Position numbers and translations under genes: made by a program. The notes under the pieces are model-generated. The model saw only the letters and a program-made list of their open reading frames with translations, ran no database searches and was not told the DNA's origin. 64,000 nt of DNA from Paraburkholderia sediminicola (GTDB lineage Bacteria > Pseudomonadota > Gammaproteobacteria > Burkholderiales > Burkholderiaceae): contig NZ_CADIKC010000004.1 in NCBI RefSeq assembly GCF_902859805.1, positions 248,001-312,000 of the forward strand, given 5' to 3'. Below, piece after piece: positions 25,569 to 34,849 of this stretch; position 1 is the stretch's first letter, and every line of letters starts with the position of its first letter.

Positions 25569-25919
25569 ATGACGATTACCTGCTTCATCCGCTATCAGAT
25601 CGACCCGTTCCAACGCGAAGCCTTCAACGATTACGCTCGCAACTGGGGCCGCATTATTCCGCGCTGCGGCGGCCATCTGATCGGCTACTTTCTGCCCCAC
25701 GAAGGGACCAACGACGTTGCCTGGGGATTGATCGCATTCGACAGCCTCGCCGCGTACGAAACATATCGGGCGCGGCTGCGCTCCGACGCCGAAGCCCGCG
25801 AGAATTTCCTGTTTGCGCAGACGAAGCGCTTCATCCTGCGCGAGGAGCGCACGTTCACCGAGGTGGTCGAAGGCACGCTCGGCGTGGCGGCGAGGGATTC
25901 GGTGGAAGCAACGGAATAG
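25569..25919 (+). CDS. NIPSNAP family protein
   Basis: A 116-residue protein beginning MTITCFIRYQIDPFQREAFNDYARNWGRIIPRCGGHLIGYFLPHEG. The IxYxIDPxxxxxFExYaxxW start and the central GTNDVAWGLIAFDSLAAYETYRARL are those of the NIPSNAP ferredoxin-like fold, small dimeric proteins of unclear function. The ATG at 25569 has GGGAG 9 bases upstream. It lies 177 bp after the MFS gene on the same strand. Confidence 0.85.
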   Translation: MTITCFIRYQIDPFQREAFNDYARNWGRIIPRCGGHLIGYFLPHEGTNDVAWGLIAFDSLAAYETYRARLRSDAEARENFLFAQTKRFILREERTFTEVVEGTLGVAARDSVEATE

Positions 25920-26326
25920 GTATTGCCGGGCCTGAGCGCCCCTGTGGTGCGGGGCCAGAGCGCTTTCGCGCCCGCCCTTTTGCCGACGCAGCCCCCACGG
26001 GGCTGCGTCCTTGCATCGCCCATAGCCCCCTGTCATATAGCGCCCGCAGCCTCTATAGGCCGCAAGCCGCGCGATCTTGCGCGCTACGCCTTCACCGGCG
26101 CCTCTACCAGGCAAGCTTTCTGCTACCTGACGTTACAATTCGGGCCAACTGGCCGAACCTCCGCGTGAACACGGCGTGAACACCGCTTGAACACCAATAG
26201 CCGCCGCGGATGGAACTTGTACGACTAAACGCGTGTCGGTCCAAGGTCACGCCGCCGAATCGACCTTCGCGTCGACCCACGCGTCCCGGCACCGCCGTCC
26301 GCACCTGGTACCCCGCCTTACACCCT

Positions 26327-28996
26327 ATGCGCAAAAAACTCCACGCCTGGCTTGTCATTTTTCTCCTTCTGAGCGCCTCGCCGGTCTTCGCCGCCGCGGC
26401 GCACCCCACCGCCGCGTCCGCTGCATCCGGCGCCGTGCCCACCCTGACGCCCGAGCAGGCCCGCCAAGCGCTCAGCGTCCTCAACGACCCCACACGCCGC
26501 GCGCAAGTCAGCGACACGCTACAGGCGATCGCCGCAGCGGGCGCACTCAGCGCTCCACCTGCCTCGGCGGCCGCGGCTGCGTCGGCGCCCGCCGCCGCCA
26601 GCAGCGCCAGCGCGCTCGTCCCAGCCGCCTTCCAGTCCAATGGCCTCGCCTCGCAACTGGCGCGTCAGGGCGCGCATTGGGCCGTGCATCTCGGCAAGTC
26701 ATTACGCAGTTCGGTCGCCGCGCTGCTCGACGTCGCTTCGGTGCGTGCCTGGTGGCATTGGCAATCGACCAGCCCGCAAGCGCGCGGTGTGCTCGGCCAG
26801 GTCGCATGGTCGCTGCTGGCGGCACTGCTGCCCGCGCTCGCGCTCGAATGGCTCGCGCGCCGCCTGTTGCGCCGCGCATACGCGGCCCTTGCCGCGCGCC
26901 GCGAACGTGACGAGGAAGACAGTGCAGCGCAAGCCGACCTGCCCGTCGATGTCCTGCCGCAACCGGCCGATACGCCGAATGCCGCACCGCCGCTGCCCGT
27001 TTCTCCCACCTCTCCCGCGTCGCCCAATGCAACGGCCCAGGCGGCGAAGCCCAGCGCGTCCATCACAACGGCCGCGCCCATTGTCGGCAAAACCACCGAC
27101 GCCAAAGTCGAGCAGAAAGCCGTGCATCACTTGACGCTGCTGCAGCGCCTGCCGCGCGCGCTCCTGACGATGGTGTTGCGCCTGTTGCCGCTGGCGGTGT
27201 TCGTCGGCGCGGCGAGCGCGCTGATGTCGATCTTCACCGAAGACGGCACGCCGCAAGACCGCGCGCTCGATTCGCTGATCGACATCTACGTGCTGTGCCG
27301 CCTGATCGTGATCGTCAGCGGCTTCTTCCTGCAGCCGAGCGCGCCGCGCCTGCGCCTGTTGCGCATGAGCGATGCGTGGGCCGCATTCGTGCACCGCTGG
27401 ATCGTACGGATCGTGGCCGTGGTCGGCGCCGGTTCGGCGATCGCGGAGATCGCGCAGTCGCTCGGCCTGAACGACGCGGCGCATCTCGCGCTAATGAAAG
27501 TGGTCGCGCTCGCCGGCCACATCATGATCTCGATTCTGATTCTGAAATGCAGGAAGCCGGTCGGCGAATTGATCCGCAGACGCTTTGCCGCGAGCGAATC
27601 GCTGGAAATGTTCGGCAACGCGCTCGCCGATGCGTGGGCCGGATTCGCGGCGTTCGTGGTGATGGCGCTGTGGTTCATCTGGGCGCTCGACGTGCAGAAC
27701 GGCTATCGCACCCTGCTGCATCTCGGCGGCATCTCGCTGGCGATCCTGGTGGGCGCGCGGGTCGTCGCGATCGTGATTTTCGGCGCCATGGCGCGGCTCT
27801 TCAACGTAAAGGGCGATGCGGAGAAGTCGCTCGTACAACAGCACGCCTACCGCTATTACCCGCTGCTGCGGCGGGTCGTCGCGTGGATCATCGGCATTGT
27901 CACCGCGCTTGCGCTGCTGCAGGTTTGGGGCGTCGACGTGGGCGAGCTGTTCCGGAGCGGGTCGATCGGCCATCGGCTGGCTTCGGCGCTAGTTACGATC
28001 GGGGTCGCCGCGGTAATCGCACTGGTAGTGTGGGAAGGCGCCAACGTGTCGATCGAACGGCGGCTGGACCGCTGGACCACCAGCGGCGACCTCGTGCGCG
28101 CCGCACGTCTGCGTACCCTGCTGCCGATGCTGCGCAGCGCGCTCTTCTGCGTGATCGCACTGGTGGTGGTGCTCACCGGCCTGAGCGAACTCGGTGTGAA
28201 CATCGGGCCGCTGCTGGCGGGCGCGAGTATTTTCGGCGTGGCGCTCGGCTTCGGCTCGCAAAAACTGGTGCAGGATTTCATCACCGGCATGTTCCTGCTG
28301 ATGGAAAACGCCATGCAGGTCGGCGACTGGGTCACGCTCGCGGGCGTATCCGGTACGGTCGAATATCTGTCGATCCGCACCGTACGCCTGCGCGGCAGCG
28401 ACGGTTCGCTCTTCACGGTGCCGTTCAGTTCGGTCACGACGGTGAACAACACCAATCGCGGACTCGGCAATGCGGCGGTGAAGGTGAACATCGTGTTCGG
28501 CGAGGACGTCGATCTGGCGATCGCCACGCTGAAGGAAATCGGCGCAGCACTGCGCGAAGACGAGAAGTTCAAGGACGGCATTCTGTCCGACTTCAGCTTC
28601 TGGGGCGTGGATGGCGTGGATGGCTCGGCGGTCACGCTGGCCGGCCAGATCCAATGCCGCGACACCGCGCGCTGGGGCGTGCAGCGCGAATTCAACCGGC
28701 GCATTCTCGACCAGTTCAGCGCGCGCGGCATCGAAATCGCGAACCCGCAGCGGCATCTGCTGACGTGGGACCCGGAGAGCGTACCGGCCAGAGTCGAATC
28801 GAGCGGTGCGCCGGATGACGGCCCCAACGTTGCAGCGAAGGCCGAACCGCCTTCAACGGCGCCTGCCGACGCCTCGCTGAAGGCCGCGGCCGGCAAGGCC
28901 GACGCGCCGGTTGAAGATCAGGTGCCGGTCGACCCTAAGCCGGCCGGTGGCCCAGGAACGCCAGCAAATCCAGGTTCAACTTCTCCGCATGAGTGA
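26327..28996 (+). CDS. Large MscS-family mechanosensitive channel
   Basis: An 889-residue inner-membrane channel of the extended MscS type, which opens on membrane tension at hypo-osmotic shock. A signal peptide (MRKKLHAWLVIFLLLSASPVFA) is followed by a periplasmic region of about 140 residues, an Ala/Pro-rich segment (about 240-310) and many transmembrane helices. The MscS core follows: pore helix ILLAGASIFGVALGFGSQKLVQDFITG and beta domain MQVGDWVTLAGVSGTVEYLSIRTVRLRGSDGSLFTVPFSSV. The C-tail (last about 75 residues) is Ala/Pro-rich and disordered. The start at 26327 is chosen because the signal peptide follows directly. The 3' end overlaps the convergent hydrolase gene by 62 bp. Confidence 0.9.
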   Translation: MRKKLHAWLVIFLLLSASPVFAAAAHPTAASAASGAVPTLTPEQARQALSVLNDPTRRAQVSDTLQAIAAAGALSAPPASAAAAASAPAAASSASALVPAAFQSNGLASQLARQGAHWAVHLGKSLRSSVAALLDVASVRAWWHWQSTSPQARGVLGQVAWSLLAALLPALALEWLARRLLRRAYAALAARRERDEEDSAAQADLPVDVLPQPADTPNAAPPLPVSPTSPASPNATAQAAKPSASITTAAPIVGKTTDAKVEQKAVHHLTLLQRLPRALLTMVLRLLPLAVFVGAASALMSIFTEDGTPQDRALDSLIDIYVLCRLIVIVSGFFLQPSAPRLRLLRMSDAWAAFVHRWIVRIVAVVGAGSAIAEIAQSLGLNDAAHLALMKVVALAGHIMISILILKCRKPVGELIRRRFAASESLEMFGNALADAWAGFAAFVVMALWFIWALDVQNGYRTLLHLGGISLAILVGARVVAIVIFGAMARLFNVKGDAEKSLVQQHAYRYYPLLRRVVAWIIGIVTALALLQVWGVDVGELFRSGSIGHRLASALVTIGVAAVIALVVWEGANVSIERRLDRWTTSGDLVRAARLRTLLPMLRSALFCVIALVVVLTGLSELGVNIGPLLAGASIFGVALGFGSQKLVQDFITGMFLLMENAMQVGDWVTLAGVSGTVEYLSIRTVRLRGSDGSLFTVPFSSVTTVNNTNRGLGNAAVKVNIVFGEDVDLAIATLKEIGAALREDEKFKDGILSDFSFWGVDGVDGSAVTLAGQIQCRDTARWGVQREFNRRILDQFSARGIEIANPQRHLLTWDPESVPARVESSGAPDDGPNVAAKAEPPSTAPADASLKAAAGKADAPVEDQVPVDPKPAGGPGTPANPGSTSPHE

Positions 28997-29786
28997 AGTA
29001 CAGGCCGTGGCCGGCGCCTTCGTAGACGTTCAGTGAAGCGCCTTCGATCAGCGCCGCGGTCGGCCGTCCGGTCAGCTCGAGCGGCGCAGAGGCGTCCCGG
29101 TCGCCTTGCACGACTAGCGACGGCACCCGGATGCGGGCCAGCTCTGCGCGGAAATCGGTAATGGTCTGGATTCGAGCGAGCTCGAGCATGGCCTGATGCG
29201 AGGTTTGCAGCATCATACGGATCGTCCAGTCGAGCGGCGCGCGCGACACACCCGGACCGAAGTACGGTGCGGCATTTGCCTCGATCCAGTCGGGGAAGGA
29301 ACGGCTCAGCGCGAGGCGGCCTTGCTCGAACAATGCGGCGTCGATCCCGTTCGGGTTGTCTTCAGTTTTCAGCAGATACGGCGTGGCTGCGGGCGCGATG
29401 AACGCGATCCGGGCCACGCGTTCCGAACCGTGCCGCGTCAGATAACGCACCGCTTCGCCGCTCGCGATCGAATGTGCGACCAGTGTCACATTGCTCAGAT
29501 CGAGTGTGCTGAGCACGCTGTCGAGATCGTCGGCGAGCGTGTCGAAGTCGTAGCCACGTCCGGGATCGCTCGAACGGCCGTGGCCGCGGCGGTCATAAGC
29601 AATGCAGCGGCAGCCGAGGCGCGACAGCGGCTCCATCTGATAAGACCACATGTCGGAATTCAGCGTCCAGCCGGACAGGAACACCACCGGCGCGCCTTGC
29701 CCCCAGTCGCGATAGAACAGGCGCGTGTGGTCGGCGGTGCGGATCGTGTTGGGGTCGTCGGTGAGATACGGTGCGGTCGCGTTCAT
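28935..29786 (-). CDS. Alpha/beta hydrolase, non-heme chloroperoxidase type
   Basis: A 283-residue protein similar to cofactor-free chloroperoxidases/esterases. The sequence TRLFYRDWGQGAPVVFLSGWTLNSDMWSYQ carries the oxyanion region. The nucleophile elbow is AHSIASGE, a variant with Ala in place of the first Gly of GxSxG. The acid lies in VVQGDRDASAP and the catalytic His in GAGHGLYFTH. Start ATG 29786 follows a perfect AAGGAGG. It is downstream of the helicase gene on the same strand by 167 bp. Its 3' end overlaps the mscS-like gene in antisense. Confidence 0.88.
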   Translation of the reverse strand: MNATAPYLTDDPNTIRTADHTRLFYRDWGQGAPVVFLSGWTLNSDMWSYQMEPLSRLGCRCIAYDRRGHGRSSDPGRGYDFDTLADDLDSVLSTLDLSNVTLVAHSIASGEAVRYLTRHGSERVARIAFIAPAATPYLLKTEDNPNGIDAALFEQGRLALSRSFPDWIEANAAPYFGPGVSRAPLDWTIRMMLQTSHQAMLELARIQTITDFRAELARIRVPSLVVQGDRDASAPLELTGRPTAALIEGASLNVYEGAGHGLYFTHAEKLNLDLLAFLGHRPA

Positions 29787-29901
29787 GGAAGCCTCCTTAC
29801 CTTGGGTGGGAATCGTTGTGCCGTGCCGCCACTTTGCCTGGCGGGTGTAGGCAGGTCGATTACCCAGGAGGTAAAGAGATGGGCTCGCGAGCCGGCGATG
29901 A

Positions 29902-29961
29902 ACGGCTTGTTGTACCGGCTTATTGCAACGACTTACTGCACCAGCGCAACGGCTTATTGCA
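29902..29961. repeat. 13-bp tandem repeats at the 3' end of the helicase gene
   Basis: Three head-to-tail 13-bp units (ACGGCTTGTTGTA, CCGGCTTATTGCA, ACGACTTACTGCA; 29902-29940) are followed after 7 bp by a fourth (ACGGCTTATTGCA, 29949-29961). The fourth covers the helicase stop codon. Read on the minus strand most units repeat the CAATAAG end of the gene, so the array arose by duplication of the gene's last bases. Confidence 0.75.
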
Positions 29962-32230
29962 CCTGCCACCAGCGCGGCAACAGCCGTCGCACTTCCGGCC
30001 GCCGATACCGGTCGTCGATCAGATGCACCACCCCCTGATCCTGCTCCGTGCGAATCACGCGGCCGGCGGCCTGCACGACCTTCTGCAAGCCAGGATACAG
30101 ATACATGTAGTCGTAGCCGTTGCCGAACTTCGCGTCCATCGTGCGGCGCATCTGCTCGTTGACGTCGTTCATCTGCGGCAGGCCGAGCGTCGCGATGAAG
30201 GCGCCAATCAGCTGCTGACCGACCAGATCGATACCCTCGGAGAACGCGCCCCCTAGCACCGCGAAGCCGACGCCCTGGTTCGTGGTGCGAAAGCGCGCGA
30301 GGAACGCGTCGCGCGCCGCCTCGTCCATACCCTGTTCCTGCGCCCATACCGGCAGTTCCGGATGACGCGAGCGCATCAGGCCCATTACCTGTTGCAGATA
30401 CTCGAAGCTGCTCAGGAACCCAAGATAATTGCCTGGCTGCGCGGCGTATTGCGTGGCGATCAGATCGACGATGGGCACGAGCGAGCGTTCGCGATCACGC
30501 CAGCGCGTGGATACGTTGCCGGCCACCCGCACCTGCAACTGCTCGGCGCGAAACGGCCCAACGACCTCGAGCCAGTTCGTCTGCTCCGGCAGACCCAGCG
30601 TGTCGCGATAGAAATGATGCGGATTGAGCGTGCCTGAAAACATCACCGTGGTGCGCGCGGCCGCATAACGCCCTGCGAGAAACGGCGCCGGGATCACGTT
30701 GCGCACGCACAGCGTGCTGCTGCTTTTGCCGCGCGGCGCGTAGCGATCCGTGGTGAGCGTGATGTCGAAAATCGAATGCTCGCCGAATTGCTCCGCCAGC
30801 GCGACGAAATGCATGGCGTCGAAGAAAAATCGCAGCGATGCTTCGTCGATGGAAAGCGGTGCTTCGGCAAGTTGATCCGTCACCGCACCGATCAGATTCT
30901 GTGCGGCCGAAAGCAGTTTGCCGGGGACGTCGGGGTAGACCTGATACGCGTCGGTCTGGGCGCGCTTCACCGCATTCCACTCGCGCTGAAGCCGTTCAAG
31001 CGGTTTCTTCAGCGTGGCGGGCGCGGTTTTGCGGGCGAGCCGGAACGCCGCCTGATCGAGCGACGCGCTGTACATGCGCCGTGCCCGCTCGAGCAGGTTG
31101 TGCGCCTCGTCGACCAGTACGCCGACACGCCATTGATTGATCTGCGTAAGCGCGTACAGCATCGCGCTGCTGTCGTAGTAGTAGTTGTAATCGCCGACCA
31201 CCACGTCGGACCAGCGCGCCAATTCCTGCGCGAGATAGTACGGGCAGACGTCGTGCCTGAGCGCCGCTTCGCGCACCGACGCCCGGTCGAGCCTCGGCCC
31301 GGCCAACGCCGCGCTGCGGGCTGCGTCGAGCCGGTCGTAGAAGCCGCGTGCGAGCGGACAGGACTCACCGTTGCACGCCTTGTCGGGATGCTCGCAGGCC
31401 TTGTCGCGCGCGACCAGTTCCAGGGTTCTCAGCGGCAAGCGCGCAGAAGTCGCCTCGGCGCTTCGATGGAGCGTTTCGATGGCATCGAGGGCAAGCGCGC
31501 GGCCCGGCGTCTTCGCGGTCAGGAAGAACACGCGGTCGATCTGATCCGACGCGCATGCTTTGAGCAGCGGAAAAATCGTCGCCAGCGTTTTGCCGATGCC
31601 GGTTGGCGCCTGCGCCATCAAGGGCTTGCCGTCACGCGCCGCGCGATACACCGACACAGCCAGCTCGCGCTGACCACTGCGGAACCGGCCATGCGGAAAC
31701 TGCAACGCACTGAGCGCGGCATTGCGCGCGGCGCGATGAGCCTCTTCCTGCACGGCCCAATCGAGAAAACGCTCGCACTGCTCGACGAAAAAAATCTCCA
31801 GCTCACGCGCAGTGTGCGTTTCGGTCAGCAAGGTTTCCTTCTGACTGCCGACATCGAAGTACACCAGAGCAACCGTCAATCCAGCGAGCCCGCGGGCCTG
31901 GCACAACAGGTGACCGTACACCAGCGCCTGCGCCCAATGTAGGGTGCGGTGATTGGCCGGCATCCGTTCGAGCGCGCCACGATGGGTCTTGATCTCCTCC
32001 AGCCGGTTCGATACCGGGTCGTAACCGTCGGCGCGGCCACGCACGGTCAAACCACGATGCGTGCCGGTCAACGTCACTTCAGCTTCATAGCCGCTCGCGC
32101 GCCGCCCGGCGACCGTCACATGGCCGGCCATGCCTTCCAGCGAGGTAGGCGCGGGTGTGAAGCGCAGATCCAGATCGCCGCGCCGCGCGGTGAATTCGCA
32201 CATCGCCCGGACGGCGACCACGTAGGTCAC
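29954..32230 (-). CDS. XPD/DinG-like DNA helicase with N-terminal RecB-type nuclease domain
   Basis: A 758-residue protein. Residues 1-180 look like a RecB/Cas4-type PD-(D/E)xK nuclease: RADGYD (Asp68/71), then EEIK (Glu79-x-Lys81), then QALVY (Q101-x3-Y105). The rest is a superfamily-2 Rad3/XPD helicase with Walker A APTGIGKT (208-215), four cysteines at about 279, 286, 291 and 329 placed as the XPD 4Fe-4S cluster, and the DEAH box at 374-377. Late motifs include FSEGIDL and QAAGRVIRTEQDQG. It overlaps the upstream VRR-NUC nuclease gene by 4 bp (start ATG 32230), so the two are translated together. The pair is expected to process DNA crosslinks or branched DNA. Ordinary DinG lacks the nuclease domain. 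Confidence 0.88.
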   Translation of the reverse strand: MTYVVAVRAMCEFTARRGDLDLRFTPAPTSLEGMAGHVTVAGRRASGYEAEVTLTGTHRGLTVRGRADGYDPVSNRLEEIKTHRGALERMPANHRTLHWAQALVYGHLLCQARGLAGLTVALVYFDVGSQKETLLTETHTARELEIFFVEQCERFLDWAVQEEAHRAARNAALSALQFPHGRFRSGQRELAVSVYRAARDGKPLMAQAPTGIGKTLATIFPLLKACASDQIDRVFFLTAKTPGRALALDAIETLHRSAEATSARLPLRTLELVARDKACEHPDKACNGESCPLARGFYDRLDAARSAALAGPRLDRASVREAALRHDVCPYYLAQELARWSDVVVGDYNYYYDSSAMLYALTQINQWRVGVLVDEAHNLLERARRMYSASLDQAAFRLARKTAPATLKKPLERLQREWNAVKRAQTDAYQVYPDVPGKLLSAAQNLIGAVTDQLAEAPLSIDEASLRFFFDAMHFVALAEQFGEHSIFDITLTTDRYAPRGKSSSTLCVRNVIPAPFLAGRYAAARTTVMFSGTLNPHHFYRDTLGLPEQTNWLEVVGPFRAEQLQVRVAGNVSTRWRDRERSLVPIVDLIATQYAAQPGNYLGFLSSFEYLQQVMGLMRSRHPELPVWAQEQGMDEAARDAFLARFRTTNQGVGFAVLGGAFSEGIDLVGQQLIGAFIATLGLPQMNDVNEQMRRTMDAKFGNGYDYMYLYPGLQKVVQAAGRVIRTEQDQGVVHLIDDRYRRPEVRRLLPRWWQVQ

Positions 32231-34062
32231 GTGCGGGCCTCGGTGGCGGCTTCTTTTGTGGTCACTGGGGTGACCTCGGCGGCGACTGCTGCGGCCACGC
32301 CCATCGCAGCTTCGGACGCGACGATTTCTTCATCAGCCCATCGCACGTCGAGCACGCGCACCGGCATGCCGTGCTGCGCACAATACGCGAGCCAGCGGAT
32401 CTGGTTGTCCTGCAAGCGGTCGCCGGGGCCTTTCACTTCGATCAATTCATAACGGCGCTCGGCCGGCCAGAACCGGATCAGGTCCGGCAAACCCGAGCGG
32501 TTGCCGCGGATGTCGCGCAGCAGACGCTCGAACCATAGTTTCAGATGCGCGGCAGGCAGACAATCGAGCGCCAACTCAACCAGTTCCGGCGTCAGCAAGC
32601 CCCAGAATACGAACGGCGATTGCAATCCTGCCTTGCTTTGCAGATGCCGCAGAATCGTCTCGCGGTAGGCACTGCTCTCGAGTTGCGCAAGACATGCGGC
32701 GAATTGCGCGGCACGGCGCGCATGAAAATCCGGTGCATGCAGATCGGCCGGTCCGCGCTGGAACGGATGAAAAAACGCCCCGGGCAGCGCCGCGAACACC
32801 GGCTCCCAGCACAGCAAGCCAAACAGCGAGTTGATCAGCGCGTTTTCGACGTAATGAACCGGCGTCGCGTCGCAAGTCAAATGGTCGCGGGCGACGTATT
32901 CGACCGGCTGTGGCGCCTCTGGCCTCGGCAGAACCAGCGTGCTGCGCTCGACCGGGCGAGCGGCAGCCACACGCGCCACCCGCTCGCCACGCTTGCGCTG
33001 CAAGCGCGGCAACATGCGCTCGATGCGCTGCGCTTCCTCTTCGCTTTCAGGTTTGGCCGCGGCTTGCGAAGCGAGGGCGAAGGCTTCGTCGAATCGTTCG
33101 CTGCGCTCCAGCACACGCAAGCACCGATGGCGTGCGCCGGGCCACGCACAACGCTCATAGACAGCGAGTGCTGCAGCCCAGTTCTGTTGACGTTCGCAAT
33201 GCTGGCCGATACGAAACAGCAGTTTCGCGCGACGTGTTTCGAGCCAGGGGTTCGAGGTTTCGATCGCAGCAATCGCGGCGACTATCGCGTCTATCGCGTC
33301 TACCGCCTCTGACTGCGCGTCACCCGTGGAGAGCCATTCGAGCGCTTCGCGGCATGCATGCAACGCAAGATAGACGTCGACGTCCGCGCGTTGCTGGAAT
33401 GCGCGCGACGACGGCGCAAACGCAACCGTCTCGTACTGGAACACGCCGAGATCGGCGAGTACGAACTCCGACCAGTCCTGCTGCAGATTACCGAAGAACA
33501 TCAGGCGCAGACGCTCGCAAAGGGGCGCGATGGCGACGTGGAAGACGCGGTCGGCGGTCTGGGCGTGCCATGTGGACAACGGATGCGCGACAGGGCCTCG
33601 GTCGTCGCCCTCACCCTCCTCTGCGGCTTCGTAAAACGGCCGCAGCGTTTCCAGCAGATCGGGTTTGCGCAAGCCTTTCGCGCCGGGTATCAACGCAATG
33701 GCGTCCGCAAAGATCAGCAGCAATTCGGGGCGCGTGGTGAGCGCGAACAGATCGTCAAGCGTCAGAACGGGTTCTGTGTCGACCCAACCGAGCATTGCCA
33801 GGGGTGCGACCGCCTGCAAAGGGCAACCGATCTCGTCATAAGAAAGGCGGCTCGCGCGGAACAACGTGCCCTTCCTCATCAGCATGCGAACCAGCAACGC
33901 GCGCGAAGGCTGTGGCAAAGCCGCGAAATCGCGCAGGAAGCCGTGTTCGTGTGCGTCCAGCAGATCGTCGTAGCGCTCGGTTAGCCATGCCAGCGCACGC
34001 TCGAAGTTCTGCAGGTAATAAGGGACATCAGAACGGAGGTCTGACGGAGCATCTGTCGCCAC
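32227..34062 (-). CDS. FAN1-like VRR-NUC domain nuclease
   Basis: A 611-residue protein with the FAN1 arrangement. An N-terminal helical DNA-binding part (YYLQNFERALAWLTERYDDLL, RALLVRMLMRKGTLFR, LDDLFALTTRPELLLIF) is followed by a TPR-like middle and a C-terminal VRR-NUC nuclease with catalytic residues in GLPDLIRFWP, YELIEVKGPGD and LQDNQIRWL (Asp, Glu-x-Lys, Gln). FAN1 enzymes cut 5' flaps and unhook interstrand crosslinks. The start is GTG 34062 and no better ATG is seen. A LexA-type box ends 16 bp upstream, so the operon with the helicase should be SOS-inducible. Confidence 0.88.
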   Translation of the reverse strand: MATDAPSDLRSDVPYYLQNFERALAWLTERYDDLLDAHEHGFLRDFAALPQPSRALLVRMLMRKGTLFRASRLSYDEIGCPLQAVAPLAMLGWVDTEPVLTLDDLFALTTRPELLLIFADAIALIPGAKGLRKPDLLETLRPFYEAAEEGEGDDRGPVAHPLSTWHAQTADRVFHVAIAPLCERLRLMFFGNLQQDWSEFVLADLGVFQYETVAFAPSSRAFQQRADVDVYLALHACREALEWLSTGDAQSEAVDAIDAIVAAIAAIETSNPWLETRRAKLLFRIGQHCERQQNWAAALAVYERCAWPGARHRCLRVLERSERFDEAFALASQAAAKPESEEEAQRIERMLPRLQRKRGERVARVAAARPVERSTLVLPRPEAPQPVEYVARDHLTCDATPVHYVENALINSLFGLLCWEPVFAALPGAFFHPFQRGPADLHAPDFHARRAAQFAACLAQLESSAYRETILRHLQSKAGLQSPFVFWGLLTPELVELALDCLPAAHLKLWFERLLRDIRGNRSGLPDLIRFWPAERRYELIEVKGPGDRLQDNQIRWLAYCAQHGMPVRVLDVRWADEEIVASEAAMGVAAAVAAEVTPVTTKEAATEART

Positions 34063-34078
34063 GGCGTTTTCACGAAAC

Positions 34079-34094
34079 CTGTATGCTTATACAG
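34079..34094. promoter_or_regulatory. LexA (SOS) box of the FAN1-helicase operon
   Basis: CTGT-ATGCTTAT-ACAG is a CTGT-N8-ACAG site with the AT-rich core of proteobacterial SOS boxes. It lies 16 bases upstream of the GTG start and would overlap the promoter, the classic position for LexA repression. Confidence 0.78.
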
Positions 34095-34261
34095 TGATGA
34101 TATCAAAATATAACTACACGTTGATACCCGCACGGTATGCGCATGGAGGATTCGCTCATCAGTGATCCTGAGCCGGCTTTGCAGGCGGGGGGCTGCCGCA
34201 GAGGTCCTGCTGAGATCGGCGAAAGCCAAGGCAGCGTGAGCCCGCTCACTCGCCAGGTTCC

Positions 34262-34849
34262 TTACGGCGCCGCCATCCACACCACCGTCAACGAGCGCAC
34301 GCCCTGCGCGCCGCGAATCAGCACGCCTTCGATATCCGCGGTGGCCGAAGGGCCTGTGACCAGCGCCGCATAGCGCGCATCGCGGAAGTCGTCGCGACGG
34401 TACACGTCCTGCAAGCCGTCGAGCAACTGCGCCGGATCGAGCAGCACCACCAGATGCTGCACAATGTACCCCAGCGAGTTGACCACATACTCGCGCTCGC
34501 TGAACCACACCGAGCCGGTTTCTGCCACGCCGAAGCGACCCCGCACTACGCCCACCTCGATATCCTGCAACGAAGCCGGTTCGGTTTCGGAAGTGATTTC
34601 GCGCGTGCCGGGCACTTCGGGCGTCGCCGACGCCACCGACGCCGCATCGCCGAACCGCTCACGGATCAGCGCAAGCACGTCACCCGCAGCCGACGCTTCG
34701 ACGCACGTGCCGCCCATCGCCTGCAATGCTGTCGTGAAGCGCGCCCGCAAGTCCCCAGCCGCCGAAGCAAACAACGGCACATCGGGCCGCGGACGCGCCG
34801 ACGGCTGAGCCTCTCGCACCTTCGCCAGAAAAGCTTCACGCGTTGCCAT
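34262..34849 (-). CDS. lutC: Lactate utilization protein C (LUD domain)
   Basis: LutC is the third component of the LutABC L-lactate oxidation system (lactate to pyruvate in the cytoplasm). The 195-residue protein is a LUD/YkgG domain: REAFLAKVREAQPSARP at the start, then VGVVRGRFGVAETGSVWF, YIVQHLVVLLDPAQLLD and the C-terminal TGPSATADIEGVLIRGAQGVRSL. Start ATG 34849 has GGAGGTGG upstream. It overlaps the end of lutB by 14 bp and is the last gene of the operon. Confidence 0.93.
   Translation of the reverse strand: MATREAFLAKVREAQPSARPRPDVPLFASAAGDLRARFTTALQAMGGTCVEASAAGDVLALIRERFGDAASVASATPEVPGTREITSETEPASLQDIEVGVVRGRFGVAETGSVWFSEREYVVNSLGYIVQHLVVLLDPAQLLDGLQDVYRRDDFRDARYAALVTGPSATADIEGVLIRGAQGVRSLTVVWMAAP

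Noticed and set aside
26025..26050. A ModE-like half site (ATATAGCG)
   Set aside because: No second half at the correct 8-base spacing and no molybdenum gene nearby.
27295..28818. A 507-codon plus-strand frame in the MscS region
   Set aside because: A shifted frame of the same GC-rich gene with the MscS motifs in the other frame.
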